NCBI GenBank assembly: GCA_963965975.1
Contig: OZ014424.1
Location: forward strand, 3,596,001-3,660,000
DNA from: Xestospongia bergquistia
Lineage: Eukaryota > Porifera > Demospongiae > Haplosclerida > Petrosiidae
Length of the DNA: 64,000 bases
Direction: 5' to 3'
Shown: positions 1-9,432 of the stretch, piece by piece
Layout: the number at the start of each line of letters is the position of its first letter
Numbering within the stretch: position 1 is the first letter of the stretch
Made by a program: the position numbers and the translations under genes
Notes under the pieces: generated by a model
Told to the model about the DNA's origin: nothing
The model's database searches: none
What the model saw: only the letters and a program-made list of their open reading frames with translations

Positions 1-1
1 A

Positions 2-538
2 AGAAATAAGCAACCTAGCAGTAGTTATAAATCAAAAGGACTTAAAAAATCAACAGCGCCAGTTCTAAAGTCTTACCTATCATCTACTACACCAACGTTA
101 ACACCTTTACCTTCACAAGTTTCCACTGACGGTATATTTATATATATTGTTTGCAATTGTTGTTTGTGATATATATCCTTTAAGTATTATGAATCCACTA
201 AAACTCTTTGTGTTATTTTATACATAGAAACTGGAGGAGAGAAGAGCTATATTGCAAAAAGTCAAGTTCAGTGATGAATCACATTGTGACCGTTGGCTTG
301 AGGCACTTAAAATTGACACTATGTCCAGTGAAGAAAGTGACAAAAAAAATGATGAGGATATCTTGGTGGTGAGACCTCTTTCTTAGAGATCTACAGAGTA
401 TGAGAAGTTACTGAAAATAATAGATAAGAACCAAGAGGAATGTCGATCATCACAAGCAAAGAGGCAACTTCTGAAGAGAGTCAGAGGGCTTTTCTTATCT
501 TGAAATCGACCAGATGATATTCCCAGATGGGCTTAAAC
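2..538 (+). pseudogene. WRS-family gene, copy 1 (5' partial, broken)
   Basis: Two coding blocks are visible. The first (about 2-131) is rich in Ser, Thr, Pro and Lys and ends at a GT donor. The second starts after an AG near 227 with KLEERRAILQKVKF and continues through DTMSSEESD, then VVRPLS, then RST, ending near PDDIPRWA. It aligns along its whole length with the block at 23710-24006 (KLEERKAAFLKLQF, ELMSSEESD, VRPLSWRS, ILPTWV). Here the W of PLSWRS is a TAG stop, a second stop interrupts the GxxS/R segment, and the two blocks do not keep frame across the simplest intron. The family function is unknown to me. The acidic Ser/Glu patch and the conserved tail suggest a protein-interaction tail rather than an enzyme. 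The gene runs off the left edge. Confidence 0.6.
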
Positions 539-853
539 TTGCTTATAAACACATTTATTATAGAAATGTATATTTTATCATATATAACAGTGATGGTTTC
601 ATGCAATATTGTTTCAATGATTTAAGGAAATATGACAAAAATATGACATATAATTAACTTTACTGTCAAATTTAACATAGCTAGATTAGCCAAGGATATG
701 TCACCTTTCATTGCCATGATAGGTGCTAGCTATTGTGCCCTACCCTGCATCAGTAAATCTACAGTTTAGTTGGAACAATCCTTGATACCCAACATGTAAG
801 AACATTTGACCTATACTTAATCAATAATACAGGGATAATGATACAGTATTGTT
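539..853. other. non-coding 3' flank of WRS copy 1
   Basis: No gene is visible. The stretch around 690-760 contains a phrase (ATTGTGCCCTA followed shortly by CTGC) that recurs near 24235-24255, also just downstream of a WRS copy. This suggests that the repeated unit extends beyond the coding part. Confidence 0.35.
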
Positions 854-856
854 GTG

Positions 857-1380
857 TTTTATTCTAGTGAAGGGGAAACAGTTGACACTTTCATCACTGC
901 ACTACACAAGTTAGCTACCAAGTGTGACTATGGAGCTCTGAACGATGACTTAATTAGAGACAGAATTGTTGTGGGAATCCGAGATCGAGGACTCTCCGAG
1001 AAAATGCAACTTGATGAGAAGTTGACACTAAGCAAAGCAACAAAAATGGCTAGAGAAAGCGAAGCAGTAAGACTTCAGCAATCGGAAATCAGAGATGGCA
1101 AACATGAAGAATTAGATGCCATAAGGATGAAAGGTGGCTCAAAGCAGGATCAAAGGCAATTGTATACACCGAGGTCAGCTCATCAAAGCAGCCAAGAAGC
1201 CTCCAAAAGAGACCACAGACCCTCCTATAATAACAAGCAAGGCCACCAGAAACCTAACGTTTGTAGAAGGTGTGGAAAAGTACATCCTCCTGGGAGAGAG
1301 ACCTGCCTTAGCCAGACTAGCTAAATGTCTTAGATGTGGGAAAACAGGTCACTTTAGAAAAGTGTGTAGAAGCGCTATAC
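857..1380 (+). pseudogene. gag: G1 gag C-terminal part with two zinc knuckles (frameshifted)
   Basis: The frame starting near 854 reads a gypsy Gag segment (GETVDTFITALHKLA, then DRIVVGIRDRGLSEKM) and ends in a first zinc knuckle C-x2-C-x3-H-x6-C before a TAG/TAA region at 1315-1324. The second, canonical CCHC knuckle (CLRCGKTGHFRKVC) lies in the next frame (about 1327-1368). A +1 shift between about 1300 and 1325 is therefore needed to read both. The capsid N-terminus is missing. The shift could be decay or a translational frameshift. Since the rest of the element is also broken, decay is more likely. Confidence 0.75.
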
Positions 1381-2571
1381 CTGTACATGGGCTGGAATTA
1401 GAAACCACTGAATCAGAAAAGGAGTGGCAATTTCTTGGAACTATAACAGGAGTAGAAACAAAACCATGGCTGACGGAATTACTAGTTAATCAGCGAAAAA
1501 TTAAATTGAAAATTGATACTGGAGCAGATGTAACTGGTATACCAGCTGAGCTGTATGATCAACAGAAAGACGGACCACTAGTAGACACCGATACCTCGCT
1601 AGTGGGACCAGGAAGAGCCAAGCTAAATAGTCTGGGGTATTTTAGAGCCAGCATTGAAAAGGGTACTTTACAAGTAATTGAAAAAGTGTATGTAATTAAA
1701 GGTCTACAGACACCCCTTGCTGGGCGACCCATAATTCAGAAACTAAACCTATTACAAGAAATCGCCTCTGTTGATAAATCACAAGAGTATTTAGAACAAC
1801 GATTTCCACAAGTGTTCAATGGACTGGGACGCATACGAGGAAGCTACCAGATCCAATTAGAAGATGATGCTAAACCGTTTGCAATAAGTACACCAAGAAG
1901 AGTCCCGATTCCACTACTACCAAAAGTAAAAGAAGAATTTAAAAAAATGGTTGAAGAGGGCGTAATCTCTAAAATAGACGAACCAACAGACTGGTGTTCA
2001 GGCATGGTGGTAGTCCCAAAATCAAATGGTGCAGTTAGAATTTGTGTTGACTAAACTTAATCGTTATGTAAAACGAGAGAGACACATGCTCCCGTCAGTG
2101 GATCACGTGCTGGCACAGATCGGAAATGCGAAACACTTCTCAAAGCTCGATGCCAACTCAGGGTTTTGGCAGATTGAACTCTCACCAGAATCGTCGAAGC
2201 TAGCTACGTTCATCACACCTTTTGGACGATACAAATTTAACCGATTACCGTTTGGGATTTCGTCAGCACCAGAGTTCTTCCAAAAGAAGATGGCCGATAT
2301 ATTAACTGGCTGTGAAGGAGTGGTCGGACTGATTGACGATCTCTTAGTTCATGGCCGAACAGAAGATGAACATCATCAACGTCTTATAACAGTGCTCGAG
2401 AAACTTCAAGAAGCAGGAGTCACTTTGAATAAAGAGAAGTGTAAGTTTTACACTAATAAAATTTCCTTTTTAGGACATATTGTTAACGATGAAGGGGTAT
2501 CACCTGACCCAGAGAAAACAAAAGTCATCAAAAATGTTCAACGGCCTACAAATGTATCGGAGGTTATGTGA
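1370..2571 (+). pseudogene. pol: G1 protease and reverse transcriptase (frameshifted)
   Basis: The aspartic protease motif is DTGAD (about 1516-1530), followed by a typical spacer and the RT entry segment KPFAISTPRRVPIPLL. The RT frame breaks near 2040-2054 after RICVD and resumes in the next frame (KLNRYVKRERHMLP, then FSKLDANSGFWQIEL, FNRLPFGISSAPEFFQ). The polymerase active site reads LIDDLL, a variant of YxDD, with both Asp present. The reading stops at 2571, just after the thumb segment QRPTNVSEV, where an internal deletion joins it to RNase H. Confidence 0.8.
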
Positions 2572-2866
2572 GAAAAGATACGCCCAAATAGAAAAAGAAG
2601 CTCTGGCCCTAACATGGGCGTGTGATAGAATGAGTCAATATGTTCTCGGGAGCAAATTTGAATTAGAGACCGACCATAAACCACTAGTCCCGTTACTGTC
2701 CACTAAAAGTTTAGAGGAGCTCCCAGTCAGAATTCAAAGATTTCGCCTCCGACTAATGCGATATCAATACACTATTAATCATGTCCCAGGCAAGGAAATT
2801 AATACAGCTGATTTTTTGTTTGTGCACCTCTACAGAACCAAGAGAATGGGGAACTACAAGACGAGA
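2560..2866 (+). pseudogene. G1 RNase H, N-terminal third deleted
   Basis: Similarity begins at the catalytic Glu segment (YAQIEKEALALTWA) and includes TDHKPLVPL with the third catalytic Asp, then VPGKEINTADFL. The first RNase H strand and its catalytic Asp, together with the RT connection domain, are missing. They were lost between the end of the RT at about 2570 and this segment, so the enzyme cannot be functional. Confidence 0.75.
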
Positions 2867-2904
2867 TAGAATTATTCATTGATTTTATTATACGAAATTT
2901 ACCA

Positions 2905-4212
2905 GTGACAGACAAAAGATTAAAACAGATTAAAGAATCTCAAGATAATGACCCTATTTTGTTGAAACGGAAAGAAGCACTCCAAGGAGGGAAGAGAAGA
3001 GATAAGAGTACTAACTATAATGACCTGTCTATTAGTAATGGAATATTGATGAGGGGCAACAGAATAGTCATCCCAAAGGGACTTCAAAACGAAATATTAG
3101 ACCAATTACACTCAGGACATCAGTGGATATTTAAATGTAAAGAAAGAGCCCGTTGTTCTGTATGGTGGCCAAATATCACAGTGGATATTGAAAAGTACAT
3201 TAAAAATTGTAGGTTCTGTTGTCAATTTCAAAGACCACAAATCGAACCACTTTGCCCTTCAGAACTACTGAATACGCCTTGGCAGAAAGTAGGAACTGAT
3301 TTGTTTGAATGGAAAAGTAACAATTACCTACTTGTTGTAGACTATTATTCAAGATATATCGAAACAGTCAAATTATCTTCGACTACATCACTGGGAGTTA
3401 TTAATCACCGTAAATCGATTTTCGCAAGACATGGAATACCAGAAATAATAGTATCAGATAATGGTCCTCAATACGCATCAGCACAATTCGATCAATTTAC
3501 TCAAGAATATGGAATACATCACATCACAAGTAGCCCCAGATACCCCCAAGCTAATGGAGAAGCAGAGAGGGCTGTGAAAACTGTAAAAGATCTACTTAAG
3601 AAATCGAAAGATCCGTATTTAGCTATGTTAGCATATCATACAACTCCTTTAAAGATTGGATATAGTCCTTCTGAATTACTAATGGGTAGAGTATTAAGAA
3701 CAACATTACCAGTGAATCCACTCAACCTACAACCGAAACCAATTGATCACCAGCTTGTCAAAAGGAAGGACCAAGTATTGAAAAGGGAACAAAAACAAAA
3801 CTTTGATCGAAGACACCGAACTACTTACCACTCTCCGCTTGAACCGGGAGACGAAGTTTGGATACCCGACAGAGAAATATCTGGTCAAATTGTTGACCAA
3901 CCATATCCCCGGTCTTATAATATAGTTACTACAGGAAATGGAATTCTCAGAAGAAATAGACAAGCTATTCGTGCACTACCTAACAAGGAAAGAAGTCTGG
4001 TACCTTTGGACCAATCGACCGAAACATCTAATGAAGAGAAACGAGGGGATCGAAATTTTGAATTACGGAAAAGTACTCGTCCCTCAAAACCTCCAGAACG
4101 ATATGGACTCTGGATAAACTGGGTTTATCAGAATTGGGGGGGAGGTGTAGTATCCTCAATTGAATTAATAACTTTATTACATGTAGACTATTCTAATAAC
4201 TATGAATATTAA
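2905..4212 (+). CDS. G1 integrase (open, 435 aa)
   Basis: This is an uninterrupted integrase. The zinc-binding HHCC region is around residues 68-103 (HSGH, then CRFC). The DDE core shows GTDLFEW (first Asp), VSDNGPQ (second Asp) and NGEAERAVK (Glu), in a D,D-35-E layout. A basic C-terminal domain with a GDEVWIP barrel follows. The last ~20 codons run into the presumed 3' LTR. It resembles integrases of the K02A2.6-like gypsy clade. A single long intact frame in an otherwise broken element suggests fairly recent insertion or chance survival. Confidence 0.85.
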   Translation: MTDKRLKQIKESQDNDPILLKRKEALQGGKRRDKSTNYNDLSISNGILMRGNRIVIPKGLQNEILDQLHSGHQWIFKCKERARCSVWWPNITVDIEKYIKNCRFCCQFQRPQIEPLCPSELLNTPWQKVGTDLFEWKSNNYLLVVDYYSRYIETVKLSSTTSLGVINHRKSIFARHGIPEIIVSDNGPQYASAQFDQFTQEYGIHHITSSPRYPQANGEAERAVKTVKDLLKKSKDPYLAMLAYHTTPLKIGYSPSELLMGRVLRTTLPVNPLNLQPKPIDHQLVKRKDQVLKREQKQNFDRRHRTTYHSPLEPGDEVWIPDREISGQIVDQPYPRSYNIVTTGNGILRRNRQAIRALPNKERSLVPLDQSTETSNEEKRGDRNFELRKSTRPSKPPERYGLWINWVYQNWGGGVVSSIELITLLHVDYSNNYEY

Positions 4213-4454
4213 TGATTTGTCTTTTCATATTTAAGTTGTGTAAAATTTGGTTTTGAGTTAGTTATCAAGTCGATTGAAATCCAAAAATAGTTCCCCTTGA
4301 GTTTACTAAGATACTTTACACTGTTCAATTAACCAAAGTGTGTGGGTGAGGTTATAGTACTTTGTCACTTGAATTTTATATCAATTTTTAGGCGTCACTC
4401 TCGTTCAGTTACCGTCTAGGATGATCCACTGTTTGTAATATAATCCTGGAAACA
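4146..4454 (+). repeat. presumed 3' LTR of G1
   Basis: It starts TGTAGTATCC directly after a G-rich polypurine tract and would end at AAACA just before Harbinger coding sequence resumes at 4455. No second copy exists in the window, so the exact borders rest on the TG...CA rule and on the flanking coding similarity. Confidence 0.5.
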
Positions 4455-5490
4455 TGTGAGGCTCTTTGGACTGTCTTGGCTAAAAGAGTACGTGAAGGCT
4501 CCATCATGTAGTGCAGAGTGGTTGGCGATCAGCCAGGAATTTCAATCAAAATGGAACTTCCTAAACACATTGTTATACAGGCTCCTGCAAACAGTGGATC
4601 TTTATACTTTAACTATAAGGGCTCTCATTCCATTGTACTGCTAGCAGTTTGTGATGCCCAGTATTGGTATGTTATTATAATTTTGGTAATGTCTGATAAT
4701 TATATTTTTTAGGTTTATACTTATTGATGTGGGGCAATTTGGACGCCACAGTGATTGGAGGTGTGCTATCAAATTCAGAGTTTGGCAAGGCTCTTGAGCA
4801 TAATGACTTAGCACTGCCAGAACCCAGACCTCTTTCCGGTTCAACAAATCCAATGCCTTTTGTGATTGTGGGGGATGCAGCATTCCCTCTACGAAGAAAC
4901 ATGATGCGACCATTTCCTGGGCAAAATCTTCCTAGTATGCTTTTCATTTCAAAATTATGCTTTTATAATTATTTTAGAGGGAGAGGCACTTTTTAACAAT
5001 CGTTTAAGTAGGGCCAGATGCATTATTGAAAATTCTTTTGGAATACTGGCTGCAAGGTATTTTGACTATAATAAATTGGTCTGCTAAGTTTCAGGAGTTG
5101 ACATGTAGGTGGCGTCTGTTCAGAAGGGCAATTATAGGGCTGCCAGATAGAGTAGTTTTTTATACTAAAGCTGCTGTGGGACTACATAATTATTTGAGGA
5201 CTTGTGAGTCAGCTACATACTGCCCACCAGGATTTGTTGATGGGGAGGATGGTATGGGAAATCCTATCAATGGTGGATGGAGAACTGATGATGAACCAAA
5301 TACAGGACTTCAAGACGTAGCACAAACAAGCAGTAACAGGTAATTAACATTATGTACTCTTCTTTCATTATTCCCTCCTTCTATTCTCTCGAGGCATTCT
5401 GGGAGTGCAGCAGCCATAAGAACACAATTTATGAAGTATTTCTGTTCTACAGCTGGGCAAGTGCAATGGCAGTGGAATCACATTAACTGA
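4455..5490 (+). pseudogene. PIF/Harbinger transposase (DDE_4 type), five exons, frameshifted
   Basis: Blocks in order are [105 protein letters not shown], and a C-terminus with QVQWQWNHIN before the TGA. They are separated by four short introns with GT...AG borders: 4667-4712, 4935-4977, 5057-5108 and 5340-5393. Joining them keeps frame except for a shift near 4485, a loss of the VDGKH segment near 4567, and a one-base shift near 4755. The catalytic Asp-rich positions around VGD and the RARCIIENSFG helix survive. The enzyme is inactive. Confidence 0.82.
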
Positions 5491-5608
5491 TCACATTAAA
5501 TGTTATATTATACAACTAAATGTTACATTATACAACTATAGACAAAATATCGAATTCTATTAAGAATAGGGTTGGACCACATTTGGAAACATAAAATGTT
5601 CTGGAGTT
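5491..5608. repeat. short tandem duplication between convergent Harbinger genes
   Basis: The intergenic region contains near-identical neighbouring segments. The phrase AAGAATAGGGTTGGACCACA occurs at about 5563 and again at about 5611, each followed by TTTGGA(G/A)ACATAAAATGTTCTGG. This ~48-bp duplication overlaps the 3' end of the minus-strand gene. Confidence 0.6.
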
Positions 5609-6523
5609 TCAAGAATAGGGTTGGACCACATTTGGAGACATAAAATGTTCTGGTGGAAACTCCATTTCATAAAGAACATGCTGGATTCTCAGCTGTGCCA
5701 AGGCCCTTTGCCTTGGTGTCATGTTATCTAAACGCCATGCAATCTCCATCCTGAAATGGTATGCTGGCCCTGAAGGAAGAGAAACAGCTTGTTCTTTAGC
5801 ACTTCTCTTCTCGCGAAAGGCTTTTAAGCTCTCTACTAGAACCTCATCCAAAGGATCTTCTTTCTTTTTTCTCTTCTGAAGAGCAGTAGGAGTTATTGAA
5901 CATTTTGACGCTGATCTACTTGATCTGGACACATCTGTATGGCTGTTAGACTCATCTGTTAAACTGGAAGCAAACAACAATCCACACATTAGTCCAGGAA
6001 TTGTCTGACCTTTCATCAAACACTTCTACATTTTCTTCTTCGCTCTGTAGTTCAATATCAAGGACCTTCTTTTCACCAAAATTTGAGAAACTTCTGTAGA
6101 GAAGACCCAAATTTCCTCAAAATCAAGAAAAATTGATCCCAAAAGAATATTCCACTATATGATATATATACACAAATTCCTTACTCTCTGTGGTGGACAC
6201 TGTTAGACAGAAACATCATTGTTTCAAAGTAAGGCTATCTAGACACATAAGAAGGACCACTTTCGCCACTTTTTTTTTCTTTGTTTTTTTTATTTCTCTC
6301 ACGAAGTGGTCCCTCAAACTTTTCCAATGCTTGGAACAGTCTTCAAGCGACAATTCTCCAACCTAAGTACCAACCTAATCCCAAGTTCACAATACTATAA
6401 TGATTTACCTCTTAACCGACCTCTTTCCACGCGTTTTCTTTACATCGAGCATCCTTGTAGGACTTGGATGACACATCCCAAAGACTTGTGAAGTTCCTTA
6501 CAGCTTCTATCAGCTTCTCGTCC
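5609..6523 (-). pseudogene. Harbinger MADF/Myb-like accessory protein (broken)
   Basis: On the minus strand a start exon reads MDEKLIEAVRNFTSLW then KSYKDARCKENAWKEVG (from about 6523), the first half of a MADF DNA-binding domain. A middle piece near 6110-6020 (FGEKKVLDIELQ) and a C-terminal exon (6019-5609) with QKRKKKEDPLDEVLVESL and MEIAWRLDNMTPRQRALAQL follow. This C-terminal pattern is that of the second PIF/Harbinger protein, which helps bring the transposase to DNA. Frames do not join: a shift lies near 6010 and part of the MADF domain is missing. Confidence 0.72.
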
Positions 6524-6589
6524 ATATTGATATATTACACATGTTATCGCTCCACCTATGCTTCTCCGATTATAACTAGCACATCAACC

Positions 6590-6640
6590 GCAAATTCGAC
6601 GCTAGAATAGAAGTCGAATCTATTCTTGCGTCATACCGCG
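6590..6640. repeat. imperfect hairpin near the Harbinger right end
   Basis: Reading CGACGCTAGAATAGA and, after a six-base loop, ATCTATTCTTGCGTCA, the two arms pair with two mismatches. The region is rich in GACGCAA/TTGCGTC units, typical of subterminal Harbinger repeats. Confidence 0.5.
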
Positions 6641-6736
6641 TTGCATCGCAATGAGACACGTTTTCATGTTCACAATTCACGGAATGTGTCGCACGCGACG
6701 TGACGCAAGGCTTTACATCATATTGTGAATCAGGCT

Positions 6737-7357
6737 TTAAGATCTCAAACGTTGCATCATCAGGAATGAAACGAAGCATACAAAGGGTTGTACCAAGAGA
6801 AGACTTTGTGTCAGAAGGAAGAGCTTGTTCATATAGTGGTGGTAAAGGAACACATGCTTTACTATCACCATCAGCTGTTTCTAGAGTTGTAGGTATTAAA
6901 GACACTTTGCAGTATCGGGTGCTAGCAATTAAAGGTGCAAATTCATTAACATTAGGCCAATTGTTGATTCCATAGTCATTTGTTTGAACAAATCCACGCA
7001 TCAACTGAAGAGATACATCAATGGTAAATTCATCCTCAGCATCCATATCATCATCACTTACATGATCATAAGTATCAGCAATTTCTGATAATTAAAAATA
7101 GATCAGACAGATAATGTTCAATACTACAAATTCTGAGTCGCAATGCCCTTTGCTCTAAGCCCAATCCTACCTTTTATAAGTATAGCACATAGTTTTAATA
7201 AAATATTGTACATTTTTGTGTGTAGCATTCTGATTATTTCTTACCTGGGCCAGCACTTTCTTGTGTTTGACTAATGTATTTAACACTATAATTGTTCCAG
7301 GTATCACTATTATTGTTTTGAGGTTCAGGTTCAGCTTCAAGTCCACTTGACTCATCA
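6737..7357 (-). pseudogene. unknown minus-strand gene remnant, two exons
   Basis: An acidic first block (GLSDESSGLEAEPEPQ, then TQESAGP) ends at a GTAAG donor near 7242. It joins in frame, after an AG near 7092, to a block beginning EIADTYDHVSDDDMDAEDE and continuing LQLMRGFVQTNDYGINNW. That block runs open until it meets the Harbinger terminus at 6736. The 5' part is cut by gypsy G2 near 7357. I do not recognise the domain. The long open frame (about 120 codons) and clean splice suggest a real gene, possibly the second gene of another transposon. The codons past 6736 are Harbinger DNA. Confidence 0.45.
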
Positions 7358-8162
7358 GATAAACCTCAGCTCACCTTCCACCTCACTCAGCCAGTCTCCC
7401 TCACCACAACAAGGAGATGAAACGTACACACTCTTTACCACAGTTGGTGGTGGCAAACCCCTTCTCCTAACTGTCAATGTAAACAAGGTGGACATTCAAA
7501 TGGAACTTGACACTGGAGCAGCTGTTTCTGTTATAAGTGAAATTACTTATGTTTCTTTTTTTAGGTCAATTCCCCTGCAACCTTCATCTCTTTCGCTCAA
7601 GTCGTACACCGGCGACCCAATCACTGTCCGTGGCACTTTCAACGTTCAGGTTGCACATGCGGGACAAGAACTCTCCCTTCCATTAGTTGTGGTCCATAGA
7701 AATGGTGCAAATCTTTTTGGACGCAACTGGCTGAATGTTATCAAACTCGATTGGGGCAGTATTCACAGCACTCTAGCAACCCTACCAGTTGACACTCTCA
7801 TCTCTAAACATGCCAACCACTTCCGTTCTCAACTAGGCACCTTGGAAGGTACTAACGTAACCATATGGGTGGATCCTCAGTTTCCACCACAATTCTTCAA
7901 GCCACGTCCTGTCCCATATTGCCTTAAGATGAAAGTTGAACAGGAATTAGAACGCCTCCTTAGTCTGGACATCATTAAACCAATTACATTTTCCGACTGG
8001 GCAGCGCCGATTGTACCTCTCGTGAAGCAAGACCGCACCATTAGAATTTATGGCGATTACAAGGTAACTGTTAATCAAGCATCCAAAACTGAAACGTATC
8101 CACTCCCTCGGGTCGACGACCTATTTGCAGCATTGTCAGGAGGCAAGGTTTTCACGAAACTA
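7356..8162 (+). CDS. pol: G2 protease and N-terminal reverse transcriptase
   Basis: The protease motif is ELDTGAAVSV (about residue 54). The protein then has NLFGRNWL, PRPVPYCLKMKVEQEL, and RT motif A territory (DWAAPIVPLV, SKTETYPLPRVDDLF, GGKVFTKL), at which point the inserted element begins. The codons after 8162 belong to the insertion and end at a TGA at 8199-8201. The first ~20 codons may be non-element sequence, because the true Gag-Pol start lies upstream and is lost. Confidence 0.8.
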
Positions 8163-8941
8163 TACTCTGTCCGAGTTGAGAAAAGCCACCCAGACGTGTG
8201 AATAACTTTGCCGTTTTACGTGCTATCGACATGAAACTTGCACAATCGATTTACCTTGCAAATGCGCATTTTATATATAAAAATTGGCTCTCTAGCACTA
8301 CGAGAAAGTACCAAACTAGAAAACTCCATACATTTTCAATGGCATACCTTTCACATACTTCGAATTGCACACCTTCGAGCGTTTAATAAAAAACAATTTT
8401 CGCCTTGAGAAGTCAGCCATCTGTCACGTGGCCATTCAAAATTACAATTCTAATTATATGAACAAATGGTATATTATAACAATTATTATTATTAAAATAA
8501 TAACCAGGTATCGTCTTTTGTGATTTGAGGCAGCTATAAAGCCACCATAGTTTTGAAAAAAACCTTTCAATAAAGAAGGAAGACTGAGATATGTGCTAAG
8601 TTTCTCCTTCCGTAATCTCTTGATGCTGGTACATTAAAGTTTTGTAGCATCAGAGGTTCGTTTCAGAGATCCTTCAGTCCGTTTGCACCTGCCAAGTTCC
8701 TCGAAATATTCATAGACATTCACAGCAACCTCCTTTGTTTGTGATCGCAATCTTTTTCCACTTGGCATGTTTACAAGCACGAGAAAAAACGTGGTGTGTT
8801 CGCATGACATCCACGTGAACAAATAATGAATACACTTAACACGTACTTCAGCGCTAACAGGCTAGGAAATACCTCACCTTACATTCCATGCATAAAACAC
8901 CTTTTTTTTAATAAGGGGCTTTTCTCAACTCGGACAGAGTA
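8163..8941. mobile_element. Tc1/mariner-like deletion derivative with 25-bp perfect inverted repeats
   Basis: The ends are perfect inverted repeats of 25 bp (8163-8187 and 8917-8941, outer part TACTCTGTCCGAGTTGAG), flanked by TA on both sides (8161-8162, 8942-8943). The insert interrupts the G2 RT exactly between FTKL and LSQAYQ. Inside, on the minus strand, is a fragment of an IS630/Tc1-mariner-type transposase N-terminus. At 779 bp it is too short to be autonomous. Confidence 0.85.
8640..8768 (-). pseudogene. N-terminal fragment of Tc1/mariner-type transposase
   Basis: A minus-strand ATG at 8766-8768 opens a short frame MPSGKRLRSQTKEVAVNVY followed by EYFEELGRC and a Ser/Thr/Arg segment. 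This looks like the first helix-turn-helix region of IS630/Tc1-mariner transposases found in sponges and cnidarians. Nothing of the DDE catalytic domain remains. Confidence 0.5.
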
Positions 8942-9430
8942 TAGTCTTAGTCAGGCTTACCAGGAGATTCTACTCGACGAATCATCTCAGAAATATACTA
9001 CCATCAGTACACACAAGGGACTATTTCAATATTTGCGTCTTCCCTTCGGTATATCCTCAGCTCCAGCTATTTTCCAAAGGATTATGGAAAGTATTCTACA
9101 AGGACTCCCTAATGTATGCGTATATATCGACAATATTTTGGTAGCTGGACGAGACCATGATGATCATCTTCACAATCTTGCTAAAGTGTTAGATCGACTT
9201 GAAAAAGCTGGTCTGACGTTGAAGAAATCAAAGTGTGTTTTTGCTGTCCCGTTGATTGAATATTTAGGGCATGTTATTGACGCTCAAGGATTGCATCCAT
9301 CACCCTCTAAAATGGAAGCTATTCGAAATGCACCAACTCCTACCTCTGTTACAGAATTGAAATCTTTCCTAATGGGACAGCAAGAACACACTTTGATTTC
9401 TTCAGCGTCAGACCAACTTTTTCACTCTTA
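8942..9430 (+). pseudogene. pol: G2 reverse transcriptase, C-terminal half
   Basis: It resumes with LSQAYQEILLDESS, then GLFQYLRLPFGISSAPAIFQ and thumb motifs ending TELKSFL. The catalytic box reads YIDN instead of YxDD, so the second catalytic Asp is lost. After LKSFL, about 60 bp of unrelated sequence with its own stop replaces the expected GLVNYY start, and the normal sequence returns at YYHKFLPNL near 9433. Confidence 0.8.
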
Positions 9431-9432
9431 AA

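Larger units (their letters stand above)
857..4454 (+). mobile_element. Ty3/gypsy LTR retrotransposon G1, 5' truncated
   Basis: The gag-pol order is nucleocapsid, protease, reverse transcriptase, RNase H, integrase, as in Ty3/gypsy. Coding similarity starts abruptly near 865 inside Gag, and no 5' LTR is seen. A polypurine tract (about 4135-4145) is followed by TGTAGTATCC, the likely start of a 3' LTR. The element lies between WRS copy 1 and a Harbinger transposase whose coding similarity starts directly after the LTR, so G1 probably inserted into or next to that element. It is disrupted by at least two frameshifts and one internal deletion. Confidence 0.85.
4455..6735. mobile_element. PIF/Harbinger DNA transposon (5' truncated)
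   Basis: It carries a plus-strand Harbinger transposase (4455-5490) and a convergent minus-strand MADF-type gene (6523 to 5609), the standard two-gene layout of PIF/Harbinger elements. The right end is probably at 6735, where a sequence whose reverse complement starts GCCTGATTCACA forms the terminus, next to TTTA. The left terminus was lost at the junction with the G1 LTR. Confidence 0.75.

Noticed and set aside
1300-1330. Programmed frameshift site in G1
   Set aside because: No slippery heptamer or pseudoknot is evident, and other frame breaks in the same element point to decay. Kept only as a low-interest finding.
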